A stretch of DNA of 64,000 bases, taken from assembly GCF_009662475.1 (NCBI RefSeq), contig NZ_CP045571.1, positions 556,501 through 620,500 on the forward strand. The letters are read 5' to 3'. A program made the position numbers and the translations under genes. Source of the DNA: Acidithiobacillus thiooxidans ATCC 19377. GTDB taxonomy: Bacteria > Pseudomonadota > Gammaproteobacteria > Acidithiobacillales > Acidithiobacillaceae. The stretch's first letter is position 1, and every line of letters starts with the position of its first letter. The notes under the pieces are model-generated. The model was not told the origin of the DNA and searched no databases. It saw only the letters and a list, made by a program, of their open reading frames with translations. This document shows positions 48,836 to 58,209 of the stretch, one piece after another.

Positions 48836-49355
48836 TAGGTCGCGGTAGAGACAGTAGTTACCCACTGCCCCCCGCACAGATCCGTACGAGCGGAATTACC
48901 GCATACGGCTCCTACCTTAGGTCATGACGCGAAACCTTTGCGATGGGTAGGGATGAGCCAGTTTTACGGGAGGAAGGTATCGGTTCACTATCGGCCCAAA
49001 ACGCCGCCAAGACATTCGTACGCGCTGACTGCGTCGCCTTAACGCATGCAGCCATGCGCGAATCACTTCCGTCCGGAAGCCATTCAGCCTATCCATGTTG
49101 CCGGGGACGGCGAAGCGAAGTACGCAAAAGTACCCGCGTAGCACCGTTCCCAACCAACGGCCTGACACCCTAATGGGTTCATGCCGTCGCCGCATCAACG
49201 TTTCCCTGATAGCACGCAGCGTCTGGCGCATGCGTTTCTTGACCGTCAAGCGTTGGATTTCATACCAACCCTGCCGGTTTTGGCTGCAGCAGTGTGTGAA
49301 TCCCAGAAAGTCGAAGGTCTCCGGCTTACCCAGCCCTATTGGTGACAAAATGGCG
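48836..49355 (-). mobile_element. 3' part of a group II intron
   Basis: On the minus strand the maturase tail is followed by a segment with the domain V look: GAGCCGTATGCGG, a short loop, and CCGCTCGTACGGAT (48870-48905), then a domain VI-like hairpin GGTAACTACTGTCTCTACC towards 48840. The 5' part of the intron and most of its ORF are gone. Upstream the sequence ends at a TGGCGCCA palindrome near 49355. It is a dead fragment lying downstream of the GGDEF/EAL gene. Confidence 0.65.
48917..49345 (-). pseudogene. Group II intron reverse transcriptase/maturase, C-terminal fragment
   Basis: About 140 residues remain: GKPETFDFLGFTHCCSQNRQ, EIQRLTVKKRMRQTLRAIRE, then GRWLGTVLRGYFCVLRFAVP, NGFRTEVIRAWLHALRRRSQ and PPVKLAHPYPSQRF. 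FDFLGFTH and the LRGYF..Y..P.N block are the end of the RT thumb and maturase X domain. The palm with YADD is absent, so there is no activity. Confidence 0.8.
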
Positions 49356-49390
49356 CCATTTGGGCATCCGATGTATTTTACTGCGTGCAT

Positions 49391-49877
49391 TGGTCATTTT
49401 TGGTGCGCCCGGTCACCGCGGATTCAATGGAATTGCGCCATGGGTTGCGACGACAGCAAAACTGCATTGAAGAAAATCTGTAAACGCAGTTTTCATGGGG
49501 CTTTTCCTATCGTTAAAAACACGCATTCGATAAACCTAGCAGGGGGAGAGTTGTCGATCAGAACCGAAACCGCTACGGGGTCGAGCCCATTTGCAAGGTA
49601 TTGCAGATGGCCCCATCGGGATACCGGCACTCCGCTGCAGGTCGACGTAACCCGGCTTTACGGATCCCCCGCATCTTCCGGGATGAAGTACTACTGACGG
49701 AGATTCAACTTCATTCTTGAGCCGTCCCCATCTCGGGCCGCAGCACCTCCATCTCGCTCAGGAACTGGATCACGGCGTAATGTTCGTATTTGGATTTCGC
49801 CATGTTCAATGGCCGATTCTGCAAAACCTTTGAAACCCGAATGAATACGTGTTTCTATGGGTCTGGTCATTTTTTCG
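49391..49877. other. Region without recognisable genes
   Basis: Close to 490 bp. A second sequence resembling an IS21-type terminal repeat (TTTTTGGTGCGCCCGG near 49397) follows the TGGCGCCA word at 49353. The remainder shows no coding sequence I can support. Confidence 0.35.
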
Positions 49878-50399
49878 TTAATGGCATAATCGTTCGTTCT
49901 GCAAGAACAACCCGCCGGTAACCGGGTCGTAATAGATCGGCCTTGCGATCCGAAGCGGATAATGGATATTCAGTCGCTTGATTTCGGCACGAACCTGTTC
50001 CTTGAGCGTGTCGCGGGCGAAGACGGGTGAATAGCGGCCGGCCCTCCCGCTGTCGCCCCGCGCAAGCCCAATCAGCGCATCGAGCATCATATCGTGGGAT
50101 AGCTTCATGCCAGCCTTTGGCTCCAGGCACGCGGGATCGATCGATGCGACCGCCCATATCCCCCACAAGGCGAAAGTTTCCCGCACCGCTAGCAGAATCG
50201 TTTGGTTGGATGGTAACCGCAACTCCATCTCCTGGGGAAGATTGGTGACCGTGTGCTCATCAATCCAGGCCCCCAAGAGCCGCCCGTTGGCGAATGAACC
50301 GCCTTGGCGGCTGCGACAGAATGCGAGAAATTCCTCCACCTGGGGGCAGGCGCGGACAAGGTCGTCTGTTGTGCGGACGAAAATGAGCAGATTCGTCAT
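49878..50399 (-). CDS. Hypothetical protein downstream of the DUF6671 gene
   Basis: A 173-aa protein starting MTNLLIFVRTTDDLVRACPQ (an upstream ATG at 50435 adds 12 residues). N-terminal alpha/beta segment, a central region GIWAVASIDPACLEPKAGMK and the end PLRIARPIYYDPVTGGLFLQ. No known domain. It follows the DUF6671 gene by about 60-100 bp on the same strand and may share its transcript. Confidence 0.5.
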   Translation of the reverse strand: MTNLLIFVRTTDDLVRACPQVEEFLAFCRSRQGGSFANGRLLGAWIDEHTVTNLPQEMELRLPSNQTILLAVRETFALWGIWAVASIDPACLEPKAGMKLSHDMMLDALIGLARGDSGRAGRYSPVFARDTLKEQVRAEIKRLNIHYPLRIARPIYYDPVTGGLFLQNERLCH

Positions 50400-50496
50400 T
50401 TGACCATCCCGCGCTTCATTGGCATTCGTTCTCATGGCGCGATCCGCTCCCGTTCGTTTCGGGGCAAAGCCGCGTGATCGTCGCGCTGCTTCGGCT

Positions 50497-51348
50497 TCAC
50501 GGGTTGCACCAGTCGCAGCGGCCTACTGGAGCGGCCTTCTCCGGGCGCTCCGCCATCACCTGGTGGCCGCATCTGGCGCAACGGTGGATGTCCGCCCTGG
50601 CTTCCCGGGTCGGGGCGCCGCAATCCTCGCAAGGCAGGCCGGGGACGCGCTCCACGATCTGGAAACCGGGCGAGTTGCAGGCCGGGCATGGGGTGCAAAG
50701 CTTGCGTGCGAGATCCCGTGTGGCCTGGGCAATGATCTCCATGCGCATGGGGTTCATATGGGCGCGCACGTCGGTTTCCAGGAAGGCACAGCCATTGTCC
50801 GCCTCGCCGCAGGCCCGGCGAAAGGCCACGCGCAGTGTTTCCCAGTCGGCAATGCCTTTGCGGATGCGGGGGTCGTCCTCGTGTCGCGGGCGTACTACCA
50901 AGCCGTGTTCGGGAAAACCTGTCGCACGGGCGAATGTCTCGGCCTGCTCCCAGTTTGCGGTGAGCAGGTGAGAGAAGTTGGTCTTGCCCGAGGCAACACC
51001 GATCACTTCGATGCCCAGCGTATCGTCGATCCAGACAAGCATCTCTACGTTCATAGAAAACATCCCGGTGAACGGGTCCGGCCCGAAGCTGCCTTCGCTG
51101 GCAAGTCCCAAAGCCAGGCCCGCCAGTCCCATGCCGATGCGCGCCTTTTTCCGGGCCGCCTCGATTTGGGTGCCGGAGCGGGGAATGTCGCGGGTAAATG
51201 TGCCCAGCTGGTCGGTGTCGAAGCCGGTCACCTGCACCACTTGGCAACCGATGGTGGCAGCCAGTAAAGGAGTGACGACTTTCTCCTTGCCGTGCTGCGT
51301 GAGTAGGGCCACAGTTGAGCCCCTGTAGATAGCGTTTCCTGAACTCAT
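50497..51348 (-). CDS. DUF6671 family protein with C-terminal zinc ribbons
   Basis: A 283-aa protein. GSTVALLTQHGKEKVVTPLL, DTDQLGTFTRDIPRSGTQIE and GMGLAGLALGLASEGSFGPD are signature blocks of DUF6671. The C-terminus carries Cys pairs CTPCPAC, LPCEDC, CARC and CDWC, enough for two zinc ribbons. Function of the family is unknown to me. The ATG at 51348 overlaps the stop of the upstream NuoL-like fragment (ATGA). A start at 51375 is possible. Confidence 0.7.
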   Translation of the reverse strand: MSSGNAIYRGSTVALLTQHGKEKVVTPLLAATIGCQVVQVTGFDTDQLGTFTRDIPRSGTQIEAARKKARIGMGLAGLALGLASEGSFGPDPFTGMFSMNVEMLVWIDDTLGIEVIGVASGKTNFSHLLTANWEQAETFARATGFPEHGLVVRPRHEDDPRIRKGIADWETLRVAFRRACGEADNGCAFLETDVRAHMNPMRMEIIAQATRDLARKLCTPCPACNSPGFQIVERVPGLPCEDCGAPTREARADIHRCARCGHQVMAERPEKAAPVGRCDWCNP

Positions 51349-51758
51349 AAATTTCGTGTGCTCGAACTTATGCATCGGTTGGCCCTCAGCGGAAATCGAA
51401 GATCCCCCAGCAACGGCTTGTGGCGCGTGTAGCGGGAGACCACGAATCCGACGAAAGAAACCAGAGCGAGCATCACCAGCGTCACTGTATTGATATAGAT
51501 GCTCAGGGCCAACGCCCCCATGTCCCGGGGCAAGACAAAGAAGAATGGGGTTACCGTTAGGGCTTTCCCGCCGACCGCGTACAGCAGTGCGGCAAGGGCC
51601 GCACCGATAAAGGACAACCCTGCGGCACCGTTACTCAGGCGTGCCATCAGCCGGATATGTTCGCCGGGCAGAACACTCCCGAAAAGCCCCGTCACCCAAA
51701 GTAACAACGGCGCCCCAGAAATGAGGATAAGAATAATGAAATTCAGGTTTGATGGCAT
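51345..51758 (-). pseudogene. Truncated NuoL/DabB-like proton-channel subunit
   Basis: A 137-aa frame with three or four membrane spans. LSIYINTVTLVMLALVSFVG followed by FVVSRYTR matches the intact DabB of this window (PLSIAVNGLTLVLATLVSFV, then IAQYSVGYLDGDP) and NuoL proteins at the same place. The relationship stops at SRYTR and an unrelated hydrophilic tail of 25 residues follows. Full-length relatives are over 500 aa, so about 80 percent is gone. It lies downstream of dabA on the same strand. Confidence 0.65.
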
Positions 51759-51805
51759 GACAATCTTCCAAGAGGGTACTCATAACGGGGCTGCCATGTC
51801 AGCCC

Positions 51806-52096
51806 CTAGTCATTTTGTCTGTCTCGTAGGTACCAGTGGGGTCCGACATGACCGGCGCGGATCCATTCCAAATAACGGCGCGCTTCATCAATGCTGAGAT
51901 AAGACGGCTCTTGGCTGTGGTGATAACGCACACAGACATAACGCCCGGCCGCTCGGGCGTAGGCACCGTTGAATCCATTGTGGAGCAGCCCCACCTTTGA
52001 CACTCTGGCATCAATGGCCCGTGCAAGCTCGAAAACCACGATCTTCGAACTTTTCTGCTGGATGTCTGACATTTTCTTTTCTTTAATTTTATCCAT
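51806..52096 (-). CDS. Small hypothetical protein downstream of dabA
   Basis: A 96-aa protein (MDKIKEKKMSDIQQKSSKIV, then YVCVRYHHSQEPSYLSIDEA and RRYLEWIRAGHVGPHWYLRD). GAGAGGA precedes the ATG at 52096. It starts 85 bp after dabA on the same strand, so it is probably in the same transcript. No family is recognised. An unassigned small gene is also found in other dab operons, but homology to it is not shown here. Confidence 0.55.
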   Translation of the reverse strand: MDKIKEKKMSDIQQKSSKIVVFELARAIDARVSKVGLLHNGFNGAYARAAGRYVCVRYHHSQEPSYLSIDEARRYLEWIRAGHVGPHWYLRDRQND

Positions 52097-52181
52097 GCTG
52101 TGTCCTCTCCATATCCGAAAAAACAGCTGAAACCTGCTGCTGGCTATCAGGACTTGGGGTATGACCCCAAGTCCAGACAAC

Positions 52182-54593
52182 CTATATCGCCCCCCATTGG
52201 CCCTGCGCACGTCGCTCGAAGAGACTGCCGTCGGGAGCAATTTGGACGACGGTGAGCCAGCGATTATTCACCAGCTGACCAAGAACATTGTTATCGGCAA
52301 TGATGCGGTCCATGACCTCCGTTGGGGCCTCAATGAAGGCCGACAAACGCAAGGGTTCATGCTGCAATCCGCCACCGCTATCCCGCAGAGATTGCTCTGA
52401 AAGCCCAATACGCAGGTCGCCTCCATTCCCCTCCAGGACACCAATGGTACCGCCCACCACGTTGTGCAGGACCTTGTTGCCACATCCTTGCCGCTGGTTG
52501 TCGACGATGGAGCCGTAGTACTGCATATTGATCCAGTTGGCGACGATGAGCGGCGCGGTCATGATCAGTGTCAGGACGGCGAATTCCGGGTCCTTAGAGG
52601 CGTCGTAGTCGTGGAGGAAGGCCCGACCCGCCAGATTCATTTCCCGGGTGCGCCAGCGGGGTGCCGCGATGAAACCCGCATTGCCTGCCAGGGCCCATTC
52701 CGGACGCACCTGGGACCAATCCCGGCCACGAAAGGCCATGTTTCTGGCCACTGCCTTCTGATCCCGCATGTCTGGCTCCAGACGCAAGATTCTTTCGAGT
52801 CGGGTAAGATTGGCCGCTTTCTCCAGGGCCTCGCGCAATTCTGTAAGCAGTCCTACATCCAAACGGGGATCGTCCATCCCGCCCAGAATATCGACCCGAT
52901 CCGTGGTGGTGTCGTGGAGAGCCGGCAAAAAGCAGGCTTTTGGATCCAGATCCCAACCTTTTTCCACGAGGGACTTTCGTACCTGCGGATCATTCAGGAG
53001 GTTGGCTGCCGCCTTGGCATTCACTTCTCCCGTTTGCCCGGCACAGGCGCCACAATCCAGTCCCGCCCGGTGCGGGTTATTGGTGGTGGAACTTCCGTGC
53101 CCCACAAGCAGGACGATGGGGGCTACTCCCTGAGTCAAACCCAGACCACCCAAGATGAACTCGGCCATAGCCACTCGCTCCTGTAGGCTGAGAGATGGTG
53201 GCAACACACACTCCAAAGTGGCCCGCTCCGTTTCGGAAAGACCGGCTTCGTCCGGCGGTATGGAAGGACGGTGCCATCCTAAGGTATCTGCCAGTAGACG
53301 CCCCACATAGGAGAGTCCCGCCGTCTCCACAAAAGAAAAACAGGAAGACGCCGAGAGCTTGAACTGCTTCCATGCGGCCCCGCGTCGCAAACGGCGGAAC
53401 CGCGCCTGAATAATGGCTTCAGGGCCATTTTCCTCCACATGGACGCTGGGATTGAGCAACACCGGAGATTGCGTCCTCGCTGTGTGATCTCCTTGCCGAC
53501 GGTAATCAAGGAGTACCCCAAAAAATCCTGCGAAGCCAATGGATTCAAGATTGGGCATAACCCCTTCCAGGTGCCGGCGGAAGACCTCTGAGCGGACGTC
53601 GATACAGAAGGCGGCCTGCACTTGAGGCTTTGATGTGCCTTTTTTTCTGGCCGGCTGGCGTCGGATCCGGGTCGCCACTTGGCGACGATAGGCTATTTCA
53701 GAAGCGCGCAGGAGTACCTCACCACGCTGAGCGTCTTCCAAATCCTTGCCTTTGTTATCGAGAATCCAGCCCTCGATTTGCCGTCGCCAACGCTCCAGGA
53801 CGTTTGGCAGGACCGTTTGCCGCAGGAGGGCTTCCCAGACCATACGGATCGCCAAAAGATCGGCCAGATCCCCATGGGTGCCGCCCTGCAGTTCCGCTTG
53901 CCAAAGCAGATAACGACACCAGCTGGCCCAACCTCCGATAGACTTGAGCAGTACCAGCAAGTACGCCTCCTCAGCGAAACTGGGAATGCTCAGGGTTTGC
54001 AGGGCCCAGAGCCGGGCCTCAGTGCCATCAGCAGATACGGCCAAAAGCTGCGTACGAATGCTTTTGAGGCCCATGGGTCCCAGACTGCGGTCCGTGAGCG
54101 TATATTGGCGCCAGGCACCGAACAGACCCATCTTGGGGTCCTTGGGAAAGGACCAAAGCGACTGTCCCCGATCGTAATATGCCGCCAGGAAGTGACTGAT
54201 CTGCTCCACCACATACTGAGAGATGGAAGCATGCCCTTGCCGATCCATCAATTCGGGCAAGCGTGGCAAGCGCATAGGCAGATCAGACGCCTCACGGAGA
54301 TACGCTCTCCAGCCCTCCTCGTCAGCAGCCAGACCCAGGTCTTCGGCCGCCCGGAGGACATCGGTCATGTCGAGCTTGCCCGTTTGAAGCAGGTCCGCGT
54401 ACCAGCGCCGATCCATGAGGACCCGCTCGCCGACGGTCCCCTGGAGCTGTGCGGCTACCTGGGAGAAAGGTTGATCGGCGAAACCCCAGTAGGGGTTGAC
54501 GGCCACGAAGCTATCCAGGGGCCATACCGGAGCAATACGGCGAATCACCCGATCGAAAAGCTGCTCGGGGTTTTCAGTGGTAGTTGCAGTCAT
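52182..54593 (-). CDS. dabA: DabA (DUF2309) inorganic carbon accumulation protein
   Basis: An 803-aa protein of the UPF0753/DUF2309 family. AAFCIDVRSEVFRRHLE near residue 327 gives the Cys and Asp zinc ligands, and VLLVGHGSSTTNNPHRAGLD followed by CGACAGQTGE near 497-515 gives the His and second Cys. DabA is a beta-carbonic-anhydrase-like subunit that, with membrane partner DabB, takes up dissolved inorganic carbon driven by the cation gradient. The ATG at 54593 overlaps the dabB stop by four bases. Upstream in-frame residues belong to the dabB region. Length is typical. Confidence 0.92.
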   Translation of the reverse strand: MTATTTENPEQLFDRVIRRIAPVWPLDSFVAVNPYWGFADQPFSQVAAQLQGTVGERVLMDRRWYADLLQTGKLDMTDVLRAAEDLGLAADEEGWRAYLREASDLPMRLPRLPELMDRQGHASISQYVVEQISHFLAAYYDRGQSLWSFPKDPKMGLFGAWRQYTLTDRSLGPMGLKSIRTQLLAVSADGTEARLWALQTLSIPSFAEEAYLLVLLKSIGGWASWCRYLLWQAELQGGTHGDLADLLAIRMVWEALLRQTVLPNVLERWRRQIEGWILDNKGKDLEDAQRGEVLLRASEIAYRRQVATRIRRQPARKKGTSKPQVQAAFCIDVRSEVFRRHLEGVMPNLESIGFAGFFGVLLDYRRQGDHTARTQSPVLLNPSVHVEENGPEAIIQARFRRLRRGAAWKQFKLSASSCFSFVETAGLSYVGRLLADTLGWHRPSIPPDEAGLSETERATLECVLPPSLSLQERVAMAEFILGGLGLTQGVAPIVLLVGHGSSTTNNPHRAGLDCGACAGQTGEVNAKAAANLLNDPQVRKSLVEKGWDLDPKACFLPALHDTTTDRVDILGGMDDPRLDVGLLTELREALEKAANLTRLERILRLEPDMRDQKAVARNMAFRGRDWSQVRPEWALAGNAGFIAAPRWRTREMNLAGRAFLHDYDASKDPEFAVLTLIMTAPLIVANWINMQYYGSIVDNQRQGCGNKVLHNVVGGTIGVLEGNGGDLRIGLSEQSLRDSGGGLQHEPLRLSAFIEAPTEVMDRIIADNNVLGQLVNNRWLTVVQIAPDGSLFERRAQGQWGAI

Positions 54594-56284
54594 TGAGCAC
54601 CTCCAGATTTTCCAAGAACATCCTGATTGCGGGCAATGGTTTGAAGAGATTCCACGGCAAGATTCTTGCGTGGTAATTGCACACCGACGCGTTCTGACCA
54701 AAATCGGTGGGAGAACTGCTCTACCCAATAATCGGTATACAGGCCGTTGTAGAGATGGGTAAACATCGCCAGCTGGACTTTTCTGGGCAACAGGACACGT
54801 CCTGGCCCCTGTAACCAACTCAGGAGCAAAAAGCCAAGCGCTGTTAGCCCAACGAGTGCCAGGTAGAGACCGGATACCGTCAGCATGGAACGTGTCAAAT
54901 CGGGCGTGAACCCTAAAACGAACAACGTGTGTAAAATCAGATAGACAAATCCCATACTCGTGGCAATCAACAGCGCGGTGATCCGATCCACCAGGGCATC
55001 GAACTGAAAGCCTTTGAGCAGGATCTGCGATATCGCTATCGCCACGATAAGTATCAGTACGATCCATGCCGGGTTTTTGAGAGGATTCTCCCCGAAAAGC
55101 CAAGCGCCTCCTCCAGCAATAAATACTCCAAGAACGGTGGCAGCCATCCACGATCCCATACTGGGAATCTTCTTTCCTCCTGGCGGTACCTGTCGCAATT
55201 GATCGGTAACGCTGCCCGAGGACAGAAAGGCATGTGCCTTATAGAGGGAGTGACCGATCAGGTGCAATAACGCAAGAGGGAAGAGCCCCAACCCCAACTC
55301 CAGCGACATGAATCCCAGCTGGGCCGTGGTAGACCATGCCAACATGGATTTGATGGACGTCTGGGTGGTCATCACCAGAGAAGCAATAATGACCGTCGCC
55401 AATCCAGCTGCTCCCAAGAAAATCAACGCATCAGGAACCCGGACCAAAAGCGAACTGGTACGCAGAGCGACAATGGCGCCGCTGTACACAACACCGGCGT
55501 GCATCAGCGCCGAGACCGGGGTGGGCGCCTCCATGACCTGAATCAGCCAGCCCTGGAATGGAAAGTGGGCGCTCTTCAAAATCACTGCTGCAACGATCAA
55601 CCAGGCCGCCATCTGCAACGACACCGGTATGCTTCCCGCCTGCCCGGCAAAGTGGCGAATGGCGCTGAACTGAATGCTGCCAAGCTGTTGCCCGATCAGC
55701 ACGGTGGCCGACACCAGACAAAGATCTGCTGTTCGGGTGAAGAGAGATTTTTTATGGGCCGCCATGATGGCTTTGGGACGATCGCTGTAGAACTTGAGAA
55801 GCCTATTCAGGCTGAAACCCATGACGACGATTCCAAAGGCAAACAGACCGATATTCCCGGAAACCATCGCCACCAGGAAAAAGCCTCCCGTGAAAGCCAG
55901 CAAGCGAAAAAAAAGTGCTTGCTGCGGGTCACCATCCAGGTACCCCACGCTGTATTGAGCGATCATGACGATGACGAAGGACACCAACGTGGCCAAGACC
56001 AGGGTCAAGCCGTTGACGGCAATCGACAGGGGGAAATCGAAATGCAAACCTGGCAGTGGCAAACTTGCCACATCCAGATCGCTTCGTGCGCCCAGAAAAA
56101 AACAAAGGTCGCTGGCCAGTGCCGCGAGCAACGCCGCCACCGCCGCCCAGCGAACGCGATAGCGGGTCGACAGGGCCGATTGCCGCGTTGCCCGCACACC
56201 GGGTAAAGACGCGACGATGAGTCCCAAAGGCATCAACGCCAGGAACGCACCCGCAAGCCAAGGTATGGAAAGTACGTGAGTCAT
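54590..56284 (-). CDS. dabB: DabB proton-conducting membrane subunit
   Basis: A 564-aa NuoL/MrpA-like membrane protein with about 14 spans. VNGLTLVLATLVSFVIVMIA, GFSLNRLLKFYSDRPKAIMA, the ILKSAHFPFQGWLIQVMEAP motif with its key lysine, and GVVYSGAIVALRTSSLLVR are conserved proton-channel blocks. It forms the membrane half of the DAB complex with DabA and lacks neighbouring Nuo or Mrp genes. It is the first gene after the palindrome at 56353-56375, downstream of the CbbR-type gene. Confidence 0.9.
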   Translation of the reverse strand: MTHVLSIPWLAGAFLALMPLGLIVASLPGVRATRQSALSTRYRVRWAAVAALLAALASDLCFFLGARSDLDVASLPLPGLHFDFPLSIAVNGLTLVLATLVSFVIVMIAQYSVGYLDGDPQQALFFRLLAFTGGFFLVAMVSGNIGLFAFGIVVMGFSLNRLLKFYSDRPKAIMAAHKKSLFTRTADLCLVSATVLIGQQLGSIQFSAIRHFAGQAGSIPVSLQMAAWLIVAAVILKSAHFPFQGWLIQVMEAPTPVSALMHAGVVYSGAIVALRTSSLLVRVPDALIFLGAAGLATVIIASLVMTTQTSIKSMLAWSTTAQLGFMSLELGLGLFPLALLHLIGHSLYKAHAFLSSGSVTDQLRQVPPGGKKIPSMGSWMAATVLGVFIAGGGAWLFGENPLKNPAWIVLILIVAIAISQILLKGFQFDALVDRITALLIATSMGFVYLILHTLFVLGFTPDLTRSMLTVSGLYLALVGLTALGFLLLSWLQGPGRVLLPRKVQLAMFTHLYNGLYTDYWVEQFSHRFWSERVGVQLPRKNLAVESLQTIARNQDVLGKSGGAQ

Positions 56285-56352
56285 AGTTGCCTCCGTGGTT
56301 CAGTTGACTGGCGGAGACAATAATGGGATACGGATATTTATTCTAATTTAAT

Positions 56353-56375
56353 ATATAAATCATTGTGATTTATAT
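56353..56375. promoter_or_regulatory. Palindromic LysR-type site upstream of dabB
   Basis: ATATAAATCA (56353-56362) and TGATTTATAT (56366-56375) are perfect ten-base arms around TTG, 69 bp upstream of the dabB start and between dabB and the CbbR-like gene. CbbR sites are AT-rich dyads with T-N11-A; this is a strong candidate for CbbR control of dabBA. The surrounding 80 bp is very AT-rich. Confidence 0.65.
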
Positions 56376-56444
56376 TTATAAATGCGTTATTCTTAACCAA
56401 AACCATGGGCCAGCCTCCCCCTCGCTTGTTTGCGAGCAGGTGAT

Positions 56445-57416
56445 TTAGAGATATCGGGCCAGGTCAGGCCACAACTGCACGAGGCGGTCGGTGATGAACT
56501 GCTCTTGGGAAACGGAAAAGTCCAAGAATTTTTGTGCTGTGAGCGACAACAGCCTGCCCCGGGGGTAGACCAGAAACCATTTCCGGAGGATGGGAAAGCC
56601 CTCGACTTCCAGCACTTCAATGGGTCCGCTAGTTCCTTCCAGGGCCAGGGAATGAATGGAGAGAATGGATACCCCCAAACCACTGGCCACAGCGTGCTTG
56701 ATAGCCTCGTTGCTACTCAGTTCCATAACGATGTTGGGTCGCAAGCCCTTTTCACCAAACAACCGTAAGTAGGCATTGCGGGTGCCAGACCCCGGTTCCC
56801 GAATGAGGAAGGGGGCCTGAGCGATGGCGTCTAATGGCACGGGCTTCGCAAGCCTGGCAAGATGATGGGCTCGGGGCACCATGACCGTGAGCGGGTTCAA
56901 GGCAAAGGGGATGGCCTCCACATCGACCTCATCCGTGGGCACTTGACCCATCACATAGAGGTCATCCTCGCCATTCTGAATGCGTTGAATGATTTCATCT
57001 CGATTACTGACTTTCATGCTGAATTCAATGCCCGGGAATTGTGCACCAAAGGCAGCCAGCAACTCCGGAGCAATATACTTGGCTGTAGTCACCACACCCA
57101 GACGCAACTTGCCCCGCCGGATTCCCTTGCGGTCAGCGATTTGCGTCTCCAGGTTCTCAAAGGTGCGGAACAGGTCGCGACAGGCAGCGTATAGATCCTG
57201 CCCAGCATCAGTCGGTCGAATCTCTTTGCCAACTTGCTCGAACAAAGGGATACCAACGGCCTCTCCTAACTTTTTCATTTGCAGAGAGATAGTGGGCTGA
57301 GCCAGAAAAAGTTCTTCTGCGGCCCTGGTAAAACTCCTCGTGTGAACAACTGCAGAAAATATCTGTAATTGCCGGAAAGTAACATGGCGCAAGAGTGAAT
57401 GAGTCGATCTGGACAT
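56445..57416 (-). CDS. cbbR: CbbR-type LysR transcription regulator
   Basis: A 323-aa LysR-type protein. VTFRQLQIFSAVVHTRSFTR and AAEELFLAQPTISLQMKKLG form the N-terminal winged helix. PLFEQVGKEIRPTDAGQDLY is the linker helix region of CbbR proteins. The effector domain includes MGQVPTDEVDVEAIPFALNP and SGLGVSILSIHSLALEG. CbbR activates CO2-fixation genes in autotrophs. Unlike the usual divergent layout, it is encoded upstream of and in the same direction as dabBA. Confidence 0.88.
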   Translation of the reverse strand: MSRSTHSLLRHVTFRQLQIFSAVVHTRSFTRAAEELFLAQPTISLQMKKLGEAVGIPLFEQVGKEIRPTDAGQDLYAACRDLFRTFENLETQIADRKGIRRGKLRLGVVTTAKYIAPELLAAFGAQFPGIEFSMKVSNRDEIIQRIQNGEDDLYVMGQVPTDEVDVEAIPFALNPLTVMVPRAHHLARLAKPVPLDAIAQAPFLIREPGSGTRNAYLRLFGEKGLRPNIVMELSSNEAIKHAVASGLGVSILSIHSLALEGTSGPIEVLEVEGFPILRKWFLVYPRGRLLSLTAQKFLDFSVSQEQFITDRLVQLWPDLARYL

Positions 57417-57466
57417 ACTCTTTTTTTAATTATTACTCATGAAAAATAATGGGTACTCCATGGTCA

Positions 57467-58039
57467 GCCATTAAGGAAGCCCTGATCTGAACGGAAAAGC
57501 TCCTTTTTCGGAACACGAAAATTCCACTCAATGATGGGTTTCCCACCGAAATTCGCGCTATCTGAGGGCCATCGGCAGATTTTGGGCGCAGTGCGCTTCT
57601 GGCGGCTAGCAAATGCCGCATCAGCAGGTAAAGATTGGCTAGGGCGAAGGGCGTGGTCAGCTGAGCACCGTTCTTGTCCAGCCCCTGGTAGCGGGTCTTG
57701 GGGTAGCCGAACGGACACTTCAGCACCCGTAAGGCATGCTCTCCCAAGGCACGGATATGGGCTACGCCCCGGCTGCAGCGCTTCATCACCGCCAGCCCTT
57801 TCTTTTGCCCCATATATCGACGCAAGGCCACGGCATCCTGGGTTCCCTAGGCGGCCAAATGCTCGTAGACCGGGGGATAATCATAGCCCCGGTCCACGAG
57901 GACTACCGATTCTTCTCCGGCCAGCAACCGGCCCAAGACTTGATGGACCAGTATTTTCTCCGCCGTGCAGCCACCGCATGGTCCGCTTCCAGGGAAAGGA
58001 AAGATCCTCTTCTTCCGCAAGAGTCATCTGCCCGGACAT
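57467..58039 (-). pseudogene. Decayed IS5-family transposase
   Basis: Pieces in different frames on the minus strand: MSGQMTLAEEEDLSFPWKRT at the start, LVDRGYDYPPVYEHLAA followed by an in-frame stop near 57848, then DAVALRRYMGQKKGLAVMKR and LKCPFGYPKTRYQGLDKNGA with QLTTPFALANLYLLMRHLLA at the end. The second catalytic Asp region (VDRGYD) and the final helix block (FGY.K.RYQGL.KN..QL) are recognisable. Frameshifts and a stop make it inactive. Terminal repeats were not identified. Confidence 0.7.
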
Positions 58040-58209
58040 ACTATCTCCCCTGTGCATCGTTGATGCTTACCAGTATACCACAACACCAGGTGACAAATTC
58101 CTGAATTTTGAATCAGTCCAGTACGGCGTGCAGATCGGATTCGTAATTGAACAGCGAAGCGCCTGCACCTTATTATCCAGCTCAAGCGCCATCTGCTGAG
58201 GGAAGCACT

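Noticed and set aside
49095-49697. 200-codon plus-strand frame over the group II intron remnant
   Set aside because: It runs antisense to recognisable maturase sequence and beyond, without a ribosome-binding site or domain.
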